The translations under genes and the position numbers were made by a program. A stretch of 64,000 nucleotides of DNA, taken from NCBI RefSeq assembly GCF_036785885.1, contig NC_092317.1:622501-686500 (forward strand), read 5' to 3'. How positions within the stretch are numbered: position 1 is the first letter of the stretch; every line of letters starts with the position of its first letter. This stretch comes from Coffea arabica (Eukaryota; Streptophyta; Magnoliopsida; Gentianales; Rubiaceae). This document shows positions 43,464 through 60,053 of this stretch, one piece after another. The notes below the pieces were generated by a model. The model was not told where the DNA came from. It ran no database searches and saw only the letters and a list, made by a program, of their open reading frames with translations.

Positions 43464-45319
43464 GGAACCATTCAGCGCATTTCATCTCATCTCTGCAAGC
43501 AAATCTCAAATGAGGTGAAGCTTGTAAAGTCATCATTGTGAATGTTACAATCGCTCTCCTCAATCTTTTTCAAGGGGATATTGTACGTTTCCCAAACTAT
43601 AGAGGGCATTTTTGCCAGGCGGTGTTTTTCTTTCTCTGAACAATTTATAGGATGATGGCATGATGGCATTAATGCATGGCATTCAGTGTCGAATGTTTCG
43701 TTTACGTACAAGAGGTTTTTCATAAACTGTTACTGCTTTGCTTTGGAAACTCGTGATACTGCTTTGAGGCGAGATGAATGATGCGAAGCTCAACGTTGTA
43801 ATTTCAGGTTCAGAAGATGTAATGTCTAATAGAACCGTATCGAGTGATATTCTAATCGAACTCTTTTGATCGTGCTGGTTTTCTTTAACCACATAATTTA
43901 ACAGCTTTAGATGTGGCAGGAAGCTTGACGGTTCCACCGGTTCCGACTCGCGATAACAGAAGCGAAGGTCGTGCCATCCATCGTGCTAATCCTAGTTCCC
44001 TGGCTATAGCTTATATCGTACCACGGCAGCTCTTCTACTGTAGCTACTGACATTGCTGCTGTTCACTCTTAAAAGGTCCCTAAAGAAATTTCAGCCTAAA
44101 CCTTTTGGTAAACTCTTCTAACAACATTATTCCTCTCAAATCCTCAGCAATCTGGCAAAAGCTCACTTGGATCTCAGTAAACTAAATACTGGTGACAGGG
44201 GATCTGCAATATTTATCGTCAGTCTCGTTAGTAGCAACCGGGTAATTAGAAACTTAGTCATTTTCTTGGTTGCTAACTTACTAATAATGAGATTGCTACT
44301 AGTTTTGCACTTTCGGAATTGCTCTCAAATTAGCATTCTCACTCGGTTACGAGTGTGTGAACATTTTCGGAATTCACCAGTAACGTTGCTGCTGGTTACC
44401 TGGCTTTGGTTTCTTTCTTCTGCCATCCAAGCAAAATATTAGAAATTGAATTTTATCATTAGTATTACAACTAGGGACTTTTCTGCTTTTTCACAAGTTA
44501 TCAGTAACTTGCCTTGTTCGGATCCTCCAGACTACCGTACGGCGTTTTGACATCCAGCCTGCTATGCTAACGGTTCCCGTATCTTGGCCGATTTGATTTA
44601 ACATTATGTCGAGAGTGCAGATCAGCCTTGTATCTTGGCTGATTTGATTTAACATATTATTGTACTAGCAGATGACTGATATAAGAGTCCAGATCAAGGC
44701 TACTTTGATAGTTCAAGAAGAAAAGAAGAAACTTTAACGAAAGGTTGTCGCGTTTCAAAGAACAAAAGTGCGAGCTTGTGACACGTAAAATCCTCCCATT
44801 ACCCTTCATTTCCCTGCTTGAAAACTCAGACGAGTGATGTACAAATCCTCTCCCTCCAAATTCTTTATTTACACCCTTTTCCTTCAACCCAAATGCACCG
44901 TGACGGTTAAAACAAGCTCCCTGAGTATTAGCATATGATACAAAAGAAAATATTCTTTCACTACATTTTCTGTCTATTCTAAAAATAAAATGTCATGCAA
45001 AATAATAATAATAATAATAATAATAATAAAGCCCCTCAACGAGCGTACCAATATTTTTGTATAGAAACCATGAAAACCAAAGAGGACATGTACGAATATA
45101 GTAACCAGGAATTCCAAGAGATACAAATCATGGAAATGGTTTGGGCCATTAGACTGACTGGTAAGGCATAACACACACTCAAGCAGCAGTTTCTGATTGA
45201 GGCCATGTAAAAGAGGACCATTAGAAAAAAAATACTAATCCAATAACATCATCACATGTGAAATGCAAGCACTAAAGAACTGCAAAACAACCAAGAAACT
45301 GCTTGAAGTGGCTCCCTTC
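43464..45319. other. intergenic between convergent genes
   Basis: Should hold the 3' untranslated regions of the aminotransferase (plus) and proteasome (minus) genes. No coding frame with recognisable product. An (AAT)n run lies at 45001-45029. A short segment reading TATCTTGGC(C/T)GATTTGATTTAACAT occurs twice (about 44580 and 44630). Confidence 0.5.
45001..45029. repeat. (AAT)n microsatellite
   Basis: About nine to ten uninterrupted AAT units. Confidence 0.95.
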
Positions 45320-49027
<3,708 letters not shown>

Positions 49028-49784
49028 TGTCGGATGCAATTAATTAGTAGCTTCGACTCAAAAAAGCAAAAAATTACAGCTGCAAACTGAAGACCTGCAC
49101 GAAGAGCTGGGAGAATTTTATTAAATTAGGAGAAAAATATAAAATTGAGAGTACAACCTAAAAAAATGACAGCTTTAATCTTGATAAACTAGCAAAAGAA
49201 TTGGCTGGAAAAATATCAGATCAACAAATAGAATTAGATCTAACTTTAAGAAAAGAACGAAACACAGACCCTGGGACTTTGGGGTGGTTTTCTGAATGGT
49301 CCTCTCTCTCAATCTCACAAGCTACATAGAACTCTCTCTCTCTCTGTTTGCCCTTCTTGCCAAGCAAGGCAGCAGACCCGACCCGACCCCCACATGCGGA
49401 TCTTGTTCCTTTTGGGTGTCGCATTTGTTGGGCCGTAATTTGCTTCCCTGTGAATACGATAATTTCTAAATACATAAAGGCCCACCAATTTGTTGACAGC
49501 GGATCTGGGGGAGGCCCAAGTAAATGATTTACTACCCCACTTTCTTCTTCGGATTTCAGGAAGCCTTGTGAGTATCCATCCTTTTGTTCTTGGGCCCCTT
49601 TTCTAAAAGCCAGAGACAGAGACGGGAAAACTTTCACCAACCACATCAAAATTCCGCGTTCCTCCTAAACTTTAAGTACAATTGTTGTCAAAATCCCCAA
49701 AAACTAGCTCAATACTAGTTAAGTTAGCAGCAACTAAGATTAAGCAATAATAACAAGGAAAGGGTTCCAATTATTGGTTGTGTT

Positions 49785-49885
49785 TGGATTGCAATTTTCT
49801 AGAGTTTTTTAATAGAAAATGTACCGTAGCGATTTGATGCATGTGAGGTAAAAAGGTGATTGGAAAATGTGTTCAGGAGAAATCG
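49785..49885. repeat. fragment of the GTGTTTGGAT miniature repeat family
   Basis: Starts GTGTTTGGATTGCAATTTTC and carries the core GATTTGATGCATGTGAGGTAA and GATTGGAAAATGTGTT, matching the layout of the copies at 4.3 kb and 56.5 kb with clear divergence. Confidence 0.5.
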
Positions 49886-50395
49886 AGATATAATTTAGAG
49901 GTTAAAATAGAAATCGAGATATAATTGAAGGAGGTAAAATGGAATTAATCCTTACCATTACCACTACTTTGAAATTTCTTGGACGGGTAGTACAGTGGTA
50001 ATTATAACATCTTAATTAGCCGAAGCCGCAGACTTAGAATACAAACACTAGTACTGTTATGGTCATGGGAATTAGAAGGGTTTGTGGCGTTGGAGCTGGA
50101 ATTTTCGGCTTGGTCGATTATTGTTGTGGGTGGACGAGCCGAATACATTTTTACAAGAAGTCATTTTTTGCACAACTTTTGCGACTATGTATATAGGTTA
50201 GAGAGGTTCAATCGTATAAAGGGCGAGCCGTGTTATGTTTTTTTTTTTTGGTCAGCGTAAACAAATACAAAACATTGGTGAATTGAGCAGACGCATCATC
50301 AGAGCTTTCACCATTGTAAAGTTGTAAACCCAAAGCGTGAGACGATAAAGAAAGACAAACCTATCAGTGTACCAAATACCGCTGCTTACTGCTCT

Positions 50396-50421
50396 TAGAG
50401 AGAGAGAGAGAGAGAGAGAGG
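50396..50421. repeat. (AG)n microsatellite
   Basis: Uninterrupted AG run. Confidence 0.95.
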
Positions 50422-51513
50422 AAACTACATACTGTTCTAGTGGTAGCAGACTAGCAGTAGTAGTATATATTTGGGGATAGGAATGGTTTCTTCAGTATGC
50501 AGCTTTATGAAAAGACAAGAGCTAAAGTTGACGGTGCAAAGACGTGTTCTTGGGCCTCATGGTGATTCAGCAATTTTGGAAGCTTTTTGCCTTCTCTAAT
50601 CAGAAAATTGGAATGGGGTGTCAGCAGCTTGTTAGCCATGGATAGCACTCGCTCCAAATTCAAAAAGAAACGTACGTACGTATGGGGGCTTTGGGGGTGG
50701 GGGATGGCGCTCTTTGTCGACCAGCTACTACTACTGCATGCATGCATGCTGTGATGTGATTCCCCTCCTCACATGTCTCACATTATGATGGATGCTGGTA
50801 TCTTTGCGTCCAATTAGGAAACCATACGCATAATTTGTAGAATCTTATAGTAGTATATAAGAGAGAAGAAAACTGAATGTATAGCTGAAAATTTCTACTA
50901 GTAATTATACTGATAGCTAATTGATCTTCACTTTACATATATGTTTCGAGTATTGTCAATGTATACGGGATAGTTTGATAGCTGATATATATTAATGTAT
51001 AGACTATCACGGTTTGATAGATGATACACGAGTAACTCATGCTGGGTTGGTATTGATTTGGTTCGAGTTTCAACCGTGAAATTCAGGAGCACTGGGTCTC
51101 GATTATTCTTGATTAAATAAATAAAAGATGCTCCACCAATAAACATAAAGGTAGGTAGATGTTCTTGAATTTGTGCACCCGTGACGTTCAGGACCACTGA
51201 CAAGGCAGCGAAGCAATGCTCGGAAAATCTTGGGTTCATGGGATTTAGGATTCTACCAGCTTCAACTTCAAGAACATATAGAACCTACCTAAATGCTAGT
51301 CCACATCCAAAGTTAATTTACTCAATCCAACATATAATTTCTCATGTATCCACAACATAATTACCCTTCCCTGTCCTTTTTACTGAGACGAGAGATGTTT
51401 ATGTAGCAAGGAAGAGCTAGGGGAAGGAAGTTTTTTTTATCTACTAAGAGTGCTTGAGGTAACAATTGCTGCACGATCTCGCATGACTTGTTTCCACCCT
51501 ACCTGCTAGTTGT

Positions 51514-54500
51514 CTAAATGTGATGGTTATTACAGGGAAAGCAACCACAGGAATTGTTTCTAGTGATATATGAGGTTTGGCGGTTGGTAATCTTCCGGGC
51601 TTGCTCATTGGCATTTTGTATTTGTTCAGAATGTTGAAGCCTGGAAGCAGTTCTCCACTCCTCAGCTTTTCTATGGACAATTGCCATCTTCTTCATCAAT
51701 TTCTCCTCCAAATTTGATCTCATCTTCTCTACTTTCATCTGGTATTTGTTCACATGTTAAACAAACAAAAAAAGGTGCAAGTGATAACAATGCTGACAAC
51801 ATCATTACCATCAGATTGAGACAAAAAAACTGCAAGTGCCCACAAAAAGTCCAATCTTAAGATATTCTGCTAGGGCTAATTAGCAAGTCCTCTGCACGAA
51901 AGCTTGCATTCAAAAAATTCTTGATTACGGATTCCAAGGTTTGATCAGTCAAATGGACAAAGCACTGATTTTTATTGGCCTTGTTTATCGACAAGTAATA
52001 ATTTAGTCTCAAGTATGTTATCCATTAGTTCATGCAAATGTGACAAAGTTTATCTAGAATTTTGCCACTGCTGCACCCTCACATGGAATTGGGACTTCCC
52101 AAAGTAGGGGTCATTACGCGTAACCATATAAAACTAAAATTATGCAGTATACTACAGGGATTATCCTGCTTTCTTCTCCCTCATCGAGAGAGAAGGAAGA
52201 CTGTGATGCACGCCGGATGAGAAAAATGGCTGAATAAAGAAACTTGTTTTGGACCACAGAGGAAAAAAATTGTGTTCTATAGCAGCGGGTGGCTCGATGA
52301 AGACCAATCCAGCAACAAGCCTGACAAATTCTCCAAACTATAGTCAACATAATCCAGCCGTTCTATATGTTTATTACACTAACAGATACGTATAGTCTCG
52401 GACTGGGGGGAAGTAGATTTTGAATTCTTAACCGAGTTTTCCTTTCGTCAGAGGCCATGCTGTACAGAACCCAAGTTCCCATATGCATATTTCCACAACG
52501 TTTCCGAGGTATTGCTTGCATATATGGAACAATAATGATACTTTGAAAGATGCATGACTGATCTGGCCTTCTTGCAAGAATGAAAATTTTATAGCTGTTT
52601 TTGGGCTGGGGGATTTCAGTTTTAAAATAAACCAAACAATTCACAGCTTTCACATCTCAAATGCATGTATATTTTGGCACAGAGCATAATGCTTATCTAT
52701 CCAAGAAGAATCCCACGAGGAACCAAGAAAAGGCCAAAAGGGTACCTCAAGTTTTCTTGATTGAGCTTCTGCCTTTGCCCTTTGGAGGTTCACCCAAGCT
52801 TGAATCTTTGCTTCTTCCCTCTGGTACCTGAAGATATATTAGCACAATCAATTTGTATTTCTGGATATATAAGAGGGTGTAAATAGACTTGAGAAAAAAA
52901 CTTGGCTCTTTAATTTACCTAATGCAGCATTTGGTCTTCTCTTCTTCTTCCCATGCATAAGCCTTGGACTCGGACAAACTCTTCCTGCAGTCATTGGTTA
53001 GATCAAAATGCCTCAAGCTCTTTGATATTTCCTCTTCCTCCTCTTCCCTCGAGCTCCAATTCGACGTAACAGAATCAAATGGCGCTGTTCCAAACTGCAA
53101 CTTGGCTAAATGGCACTCTTGCAATTGTGTGATGTCAATGGTAGTGGTGCTACTGGAATTCGACAGGACTAATGGACCAGACCTATCGGCAGGAGTGTTG
53201 TGGCGCACGGGCGACGTACTTTTGAATGGAGTATGGCATCTTGAAGTGGTAGAACTCCCAAGTGGAGTCATTTCTGTTCCAATGTCCCTGTGCTTGACCT
53301 CATTCTTCACTGCCTCTGTTGCTGCATCTTTGGTCGATTTTCCTGCAGCACTTCCAAATAAAAATCCTTCTTTCATTGGTTCTGAGCATTTAAAGCTGGG
53401 GAAAATAGGATCCGCCTCGTTTGTGAACTTATCTGCCATAGCAAAATTAACAAATGATTGTCCAAAGATTAGTAAGAAAGAGTGCATATCCACGTTACAA
53501 TTTCTGCTCTGGCTCAAAAACTCGAAACTAACCAAAGTTTGGGTCGGGATACCTAAGTTTCGAAGTGTGCTGGGAAAAGAAATACCATAATCGAGTAGTT
53601 TTTTCTTTTTTGTTTTTCCCCCTTCACCATAGGATATTTACTTAGACACCTTTTTAATTTGCAACTATTAAACCTTGTCTCTTGTTAATTAGTAGTAGTG
53701 CATTTGTAGCCAAGCTTCAAAAGTCGCATCACTTGGGCTTTTACAAGGCCAAAATAAAAAAAAGGAGCATACAAATTGTTGTGTGCACAATAAGTGGAAC
53801 AATTACACCACAAAGGCAATGGGGTAAAGATTATAGAAAAGCTTTTGACCTTTTAGCAGTACGTCTGCTGCTGCAGCTGAGGCTGACCCTTCACTGAAAG
53901 CTCCAGCAGATGAGTTATGATGGCCGAAAGGGGGTAAAAGCCCCTGGAGGCCTGCTTTTGTAACAACTGTAGAGACCTTTTCATCTATTATGACCCTTGA
54001 TTTTTCAGCAAACAACTCCGGCTCAGGCTGAGCCTGCTGTGGCTTAAACTCATTACTGCAATGCTTGGACATCTTTGAGGAGCAAAACTGATGCAACGGA
54101 GGCCTTGAGCCGTGGTAATGAGCAGGGGAGTCATGGCAAGAGCTGCCACTGATGAGCCACTTCTCAGCATCTTCCCACTTGGAAGGGAAACTCTTTCTTG
54201 ACAAATTGCCAACGCTAAAGCTAAAAATTGGCCTGCCTGGTGTGGGAGGGGCATCTGCATTATTCCTCTTTGAAAACGAACTCAGTCCCAGGTCTCTCCT
54301 TTTCTGAGCCGGCACGTCCAAGAAACCTCGGCTCTCCGCTCCATTGCTACTCATTGGAAATGACTTGACAAAATCAGAAGTTTCCTTTAGATTGAGTCTG
54401 CACAGAGGTTCGTGGATTGCATGGTCCAGAAAAGGGTTCTCTGTTCCCGTGCTGTAGAAAAAATTGTTGCCCTCTACTAGTGTTGCTTCCTAATGTCACA

Positions 54501-54679
54501 AACCCATAATGCACATGAAATAATAGAGAAACTGTCAAGTAAAACCCATGTCCGGAAAAAGAGGTAAGAAAAGAAGAAATGCAGGGAAGTGCAAATGGGA
54601 ATGGGATGCATTTATATTTCACCTGTTGAGCTGGGAAGACCGGTGGATCTTCATAGTATTTGGGGCCTTTGAGATCCAT
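51514..54679 (-). CDS. remorin family protein with long amino-terminal region
   Basis: Plant plasma-membrane scaffold protein of membrane nanodomains. Five minus-strand exons join in frame: 54679-54623, 54489-53850, 53432-52919, 52827-52746 and 51738-51514, giving 505 residues. The first exon (MDLKGPKYYEDPPVFPAQQ) is short. The long middle region is serine-rich and holds motifs known from long remorins: FPSKWEDAEKWLISG and HRDIGTEMTPLGS. The remorin carboxyl domain covers about residues 385-495 (REEAKIQAWVNLQRAKAEAQ, MKVEKMRSNLEEKLMKKM, HRKAEEWRT) and should form a coiled coil. The end, SCGCFPCNNHHI, has three cysteines (495, 497, 500) that fit the S-acylated membrane anchor of remorins. Start is the only suitable ATG; an upstream open frame begins without ATG. 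A 208-residue plus-strand frame over exon 3 is an antisense shadow. Confidence 0.93.
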
Positions 54680-57027
54680 GTTTTTGAGCCAGGAATGAGT
54701 GAGTAGAGGTATAACTATCAACTATGGAGGCAGAAGAGACCAGCCTCTACTGCTCTCTAGTATTATAATCTCTCTTATTGGAAATGGAATCTATATAATA
54801 AGAGGCATTGGGGAGCTGGATGGCTTTACGAATGTGGATCAACTTTGATAGAAAAGTCCCTGCCATAGGAAAGTGACCGAGGCAGTTTGGTGTAAATGAA
54901 TAAGCGTAACAGGGGAAGAGGACTACTCAAGTAGGAAAAAGTTTTGACCAGTGGGGGGCTTGTGTGTAAAGTACAGTTCACAATGACTAAAATGTACCGC
55001 AGGACGATGATCTTTGCTTCCCCAGGAAAATGAAAATACACTCGCATATAGGAGTACTAGAGAGTGGTGTATCTGACCAAAGGACAAAGTGTGTTGGCAG
55101 CATTGAGTGGTGCAAGCTATTTTTGCTTCATTTCGTGCGGCAAACCACACTGAGCCAAAGCTCAGTAGCCACTAAAAAGAGAAGGGATTTAGTAATTTAT
55201 TTTTTTTTTAGCTGCAAGTTGGGGCGTGAATCCCACTTATAAGTGAAAAAATTTTAAAAAGGTGTGAGAGCACTTTATTAGTTTAATCAGATCAAATCCA
55301 TGTACCTGTTAATCATTTATATATAGATTAGATTATAAGAATGTTATCGACATAATCTCTTTAATCTCTCCTTCCCTGTAGAATAGAATAGATTAAATTA
55401 CATGAACGTTATCGTTACTGAAAAAAATAAAAAAGTTTCTCATTGACTTTCCTCGAGGTGAAGAATAATTAGATTGATCTGGTTTCTTTCTCTACATATA
55501 TATACATATACATATATACACACATATATATATATAGAGTAAGATGACCTGTGTTCCTTTAGCTTTTTCGATTTATTTATTGCAGTTTGTCGCATCTTGC
55601 ATTTTGATTTTGATACAAGTATAGAACCTCTCATCATCTCTGTAGCATTATTGATAGGGAGGCACCCTCGAAACCAGAGGCACATTTGCGGTTGATATTA
55701 ACGGACGGGGACATTAATGTAAACAACATAAAACTTTATTGGGAGGTTATTCGATTCTAAAAACTACGCTGGTGATTTTTGTGAACTTGCAAAAATCCAG
55801 GAAAGATGACACGTGCTACCACGCAAGTGACCCTAAAAAGGCAGAGGGAGCTTTGGGAGTCTCATAATTCAGATGCAGTCAGCCAGAAAGAGGAGAAGAC
55901 GAGATACATGCATGGCCTTCTTTGCCAAGTTAAGAAAGAAAGAGTAAATAATAGGGGGAAAAAGAATTTAAGTATTTTTTTAATCTGTATCCGCCTCATA
56001 AGTCCTCCCTAATCCTTGTTAGTATTTACTTGGTGATGTTTTAGAAGGTATTGCCAGTTGCAAGCTGCAACTGTCTCAAAAGTTACAGCCAGCCTGTCTC
56101 CGGATAAAGAACAATAATTTTGCAAGCTGGTCCATGGATTACCATTTACACCACTTGTTTATTGCTACCTATAAACTCAACAGTCTTATCCTAATCAAAT
56201 ACTAGAATAGAACCCTTCTACGAGTTCAAAGAGATGCTTCGAGATTACAGACGATAATCAAGTGCTGAGCAACCGGAGATGGCCACATGATCAAATGCTA
56301 TTATTGAAAACTTCATGTACGTACCTACACACTCCGTAGCGTGCGTAACCTGTGCTGCGTCTCTGTTGCCAGCGAGTGACTAACCACGTCGAGAAGGTAT
56401 CCCGAAGTTGGAGACAGGAGAAGAATCCCAGCTGCAGAACTTAAAAAATTACTCCGTTTGGAATAATTGTTTGGAAAAACACCACTAATAGTAGTATTTT
56501 TCTGTGACGTGATGTATGTGAAATGAAAATATAGTTAGTATAATAAAAAAATGTATTTATGATGCAAGTAAAATATTAATGGGTTCAAATTTTCATTATC
56601 GCTCTCTCTTTTTTAAATCTCGCCCATTATCTGTTGGCATTATTTGTAAAAAATTATTTGCTTGCATTATAAAATATGTTTTCAATCAACCATTCTATTT
56701 TATAGACATCTCTTTGTCTCATATTATTTTAAAAAAAATATTACAATAATTATTTGAAATAACGTTGCGTCACAAAAAAAATTTTAAAGTAATTATTCAA
56801 AATAATCTCCTATCAAAACACACACGCAAATAATGGCTATCCAACCACGTGGCGAGTTTGTTTGGATTAAAAAATATTTGGAAAACTTTGTAAGATTAAA
56901 AAAAGTGTCTATCCAAATATAGTATTACTCCATGAAATGCAATTCATTTACCCAACAAAGTAAAAAACGGTTGCGTGCAACTCCTTTATTTAGGTGGGAG
57001 GAAGACTAACTTGTTTATTTATTACTA
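54680..57027. other. intergenic, remorin promoter side
   Basis: Next to 54679 lies the remorin 5' leader and promoter, with a possible minus-strand TATA-like ATTATATAG at about 54792-54800. Further right there is a TATATATA-rich stretch (about 55494-55537) and a foldback element at 56456-56830. No gene is supported. Confidence 0.45.
56456..56830. repeat. foldback miniature transposon with two related arms
   Basis: The left arm starts CCGTTTGGAATAATTGTTTGG and carries TGTGACGTGATGTATGTGAAA and TATTTATGATGCAAGTAAAA. The right arm, read on the minus strand from about 56830, starts GTGTTTTGATAGGAGATTAT and carries TGTGACGCAACG and later ATTTTATAATGCAAGCAAAT. The two arms are thus diverged inverted copies of one module, the same module found singly at 4.3 kb and 49.8 kb. 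No coding sequence. Confidence 0.6.
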
Positions 57028-57040
57028 CTAGTGTGAATAC

Positions 57041-57055
57041 CCGTGCTACGCACGG
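57041..57055 (-). repeat. subterminal hairpin of the Helitron
   Basis: CCGTGC and GCACGG form a perfect 6-bp stem around a three-base loop, nine bases from the CTAG terminus, as expected for the Helitron 3' end. Confidence 0.85.
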
Positions 57056-57297
57056 TACTTACATTATTTAAAAAAATTACAATCTATGAAAGAATTTAAA
57101 AATAGTAAAATATTATAATCATGAGCACATTAAAGTATATTTAAAAAAATGAAACTTTGTAACAATAGTTCAATATTGATAAAATCATCTCCATTATTTA
57201 TAAACGATCACTTTGATGAAGGTTGGATCCTGAAAAAAATTGAAATCTATATCATAAATTGAGCGACATAAGGGTCCAATTAAATATAATTGAATAT

Positions 57298-57910
57298 TTA
57301 ATTCGATAAGCGAATGAAATACTTACAGACATTTTGCCTTTGATTTGATAATCTTCTACGAAGGTGTGAACATTCTTCACACCAATCAACTCTGAGTACG
57401 AACGTCAGTATTGGGGGTTTAATTAATTCTATTGGTTTTTGTGGAGTTCGCACTATAAATGAGAATGCACGATTTTTGCATGAATTAATGTGTTGGTCGA
57501 ACAATGCACCTCCATTTTTCCGACAATTAAAAGCATACATAGTTCAAAATTAACTTTTGTTTTAAACAGTTTGTAAATAATATTGTGTAAAAAAATATAC
57601 ATATAAATAATGCATACCTTTGTTTTTAAATCTCTAAGATAAGAATCATCACAACGAAACATGAATCGTGCATGCCTGTCTTGAAGAGCGAGGTATAAGG
57701 TACCACTGGAATCTCTAACTTCTATGTTAACATTGTATCTGTTAAGAAGAAATTGTGATGTATGATGCAACAAATTATATTAAAGTTCAAAATATATGAA
57801 AATAATTACCTGACAATAGTGTCGACTACGTCATTACAATTGATACACACCATTTTTTCAAAATGAGATTGACATGGTTGGCCACAATTTTTGCATAACT
57901 CATGGAACAT
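57298..57910 (-). pseudogene. replication protein A-like remnant in the Helitron
   Basis: Minus-strand pieces read ELCKNCGQPCQSHFEK then MVCINCNDVVDTIVR (about 57910-57810) and, after a likely intron, RYNVNIEVRDSSGTLYLALQ and DRHARFMFRC (about 57740-57640). A cysteine-rich zinc region followed by an R-Y-x-V/L-x-(I/V)-x-V-x-D-x-(T/S)-G strand pattern is the layout of the carboxyl DNA-binding domain of the large RPA subunit, and plant Helitrons are known to carry RPA-like genes. A further cysteine-containing frame (57298-57540) follows. No complete gene is present. The match rests on pattern only. Confidence 0.5.
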
Positions 57911-59084
57911 ATTGTCTAGGTTGATACTTTGAATGTAAGCAAGTATCCGAAATATTTAACCTAAAACCATCCAAACAATTATAGATTACAATTATTAATT
58001 CGAAACTACATGTAGATACTTGTTCATTACTTAATTAATTGAGAGCAATTGTACCGTAGGTATAACTGCATATTCGGATATCCATATTCTCTTAGCATTT
58101 GATATCAACAATGCTTGGGACATTGTAAAATTGCATGACCGCAACCACGTCACTAATTTCTGAGCACATTTATCATTCTCAAACCTGCAAAATTTTCAAA
58201 TACATATTCGTAAGGGTATGAAATATTATTAATAATTTAATATTTTGGTATTTGTAAAACTTACCAACTGTGTAGGTATTGTATATAATATAATACATTT
58301 AAATATTTTTATATAAATATATAAATATATTTATTTATAAATATTGATAATTGTATTATAAATGCATAAATGTATATTTATATTAAAATATGTAATTGAT
58401 AATTTACAATTTATACATTTATATAATATTCATTTTTAATTTATACATTTATAATAATATACATTTATACATTTATAAATATATTTATATTATGTATTGT
58501 ATATAATATAATACATTTATAATACATTTATATATTTTTATATAAATATAGTTATTTATAAATGTATTATAAATGCATAAATGTATGTAAATATAAAAAT
58601 ATAAAAATTATAAATTATAAAAATACTCAAAAATATGTTTTAAAAATACCTCTAAAAATAATCCAAAAAATTTCTACTGTAAAAGTTTTTCATATAGTTT
58701 TTAAAAAACAACTAATCCAAACATACTTGTATTTCAAAAACGAAATGCTATAGTGTTGTTTTTGAAAAACAACCCCAAAAACAGCTAATCCAAACGGACC
58801 CGTATGTAATTTAACATTTAGAATAGTAAAATATATTTTTTATTATGTTAATTATAAAACCAAACAAATTGTCAATTTTGGTAGTAAAAATGACAATATA
58901 TTTATGTGAACCTTTGATATTAGATAACATTGTAGTGATTCTATTCATTATGATTGACTACTGCATATGCAATAATAGGTTTTAGTACTATTTCGTAACA
59001 TGTAACATATTAACAAAGCAATTGGGGAGCTTTCGGTAGGATTTATTAAAGTGCTTATAAGCAATTGGTACTCTTTCCACATTC

Positions 59085-59575
59085 TTATTAACAATGAAAA
59101 CAACAATAATATTATAATATTCGGAATTGTATTAATACTTAGAAGTACAATAAAAATGCCAAATTATAAAGAATACATAATACCGAAATTTCTAACTTGA
59201 TTCTTATAAACAATCAAAACAACAATAATAATATAATATTGAGAATATTATTAATAATTGAAATAACAATGGAAACACCAATATTTAAAGAATAAGTACC
59301 GTAACTTCTAACTTGATTCTTATAAACAATGGAAACAACAATAATATTATAATATTGGGAATATTATTAATAATTGCAATTATAATGAAAATGGCAATAT
59401 GTAAAGAATAGATAATACCGACTTGGTTCTTATAAACAATGAAAACAATAATAATATTATAATATTAGAAATATTATTAATAATTCTAAATATAATGAAA
59501 ATACCACTGTTTAAAGAATAAATAGTGGCGAAACTTCTAACTTGATTCTTATAAACAATGGAAACCATGTCATTC
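59085..59575. repeat. four diverged tandem copies, about 115-bp period
   Basis: The word ACAACAATAATATTATAATATT and variants recur at about 59100, 59218, 59334 and 59447. Each is followed by AATATTATTAATAATTG-like text, then AAAGAATA, CCGAAACTTCTAACTTG and TTCTTATAAACAATGGAAAC. A fifth copy lies alone at about 60757-60865. Confidence 0.85.
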
Positions 59576-59834
59576 TGGATTGTGCCCGTGCAGATGTGAC
59601 ATGAATTTTACATTTTTTTAGCACCTCATTCCTACCATAAGTAAGATTTCTAAAAGATGCTTCGGATGGGCAGATGCTCTTCGTCCAAAAATCGGTTGTA
59701 TGGGAAGCTATTGGTTCTTGATGATTGTAATATGCTCATTTACCTATAGCCCTGAACTGTACATTGTAGATTACTAATGAAACTTGGACATAGTTGCATG
59801 ACTGTCAACCGAATTCCCAGCTTTTAAGTTTTCA

Positions 59835-60053
59835 AGTAATATTGACTCTTTATTACATGGTGAAGCGTCCTTTCTTGCTCCAGGCACAAACGGGGTAATG
59901 CCAATTGGTAGTTCTCTTAATCTGCCAATTGGCTCAAGTATACTTTACTGGCTCAATCCTACTCCAGTTTTCACTCGGCTGCACAATAACTCAACAAACA
60001 CAAATCAGATTACCAACCTTCTGATCAAGAGTCGTCCTATTCCTATTTCTTAA
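59835..60053 (+). other. possible captured exon in the Helitron
   Basis: After TTTTCAAG, which could be a splice acceptor, a frame stays open for about 72 codons to TAA at 60051 in DNA that is less AT-rich than its surroundings. It reads SNIDSLLHGEASFLAPGTNG and then VMPIGSSLNLPIGSS. I do not recognise the protein. Helitrons often capture host exons, so this is a candidate, not a gene. Confidence 0.3.

Larger units (their letters stand above)
49028..51513. other. intergenic, proteasome gene promoter and remorin 3' flank
   Basis: The part next to 49027 should hold the 5' leader and promoter of the proteasome gene; CT/GA-rich stretches occur near 49300-49345. A diverged piece of the GTGTTTGGATT repeat family lies at 49785-49885 and a (GA)n run at 50396-50421. 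A palindromic GCATGCATGCATGC lies at about 50736-50749. Minus-strand frames at 49221-49649 and 50505-50747 show no recognisable protein. The right end probably carries the remorin 3' untranslated region. Confidence 0.45.

Noticed and set aside
49221-49649. 142-codon minus-strand frame upstream of the proteasome gene
   Set aside because: No recognisable domain, odd composition, and located in the promoter/leader region; probably chance.
52964-53590. 208-codon plus-strand frame
   Set aside because: Antisense of remorin exon 3; the minus strand has family motifs and splice sites, this one has none.
58562-58753. Lysine- and asparagine-rich 63-codon frame
   Set aside because: Pure consequence of an A/T-rich tract inside the Helitron.
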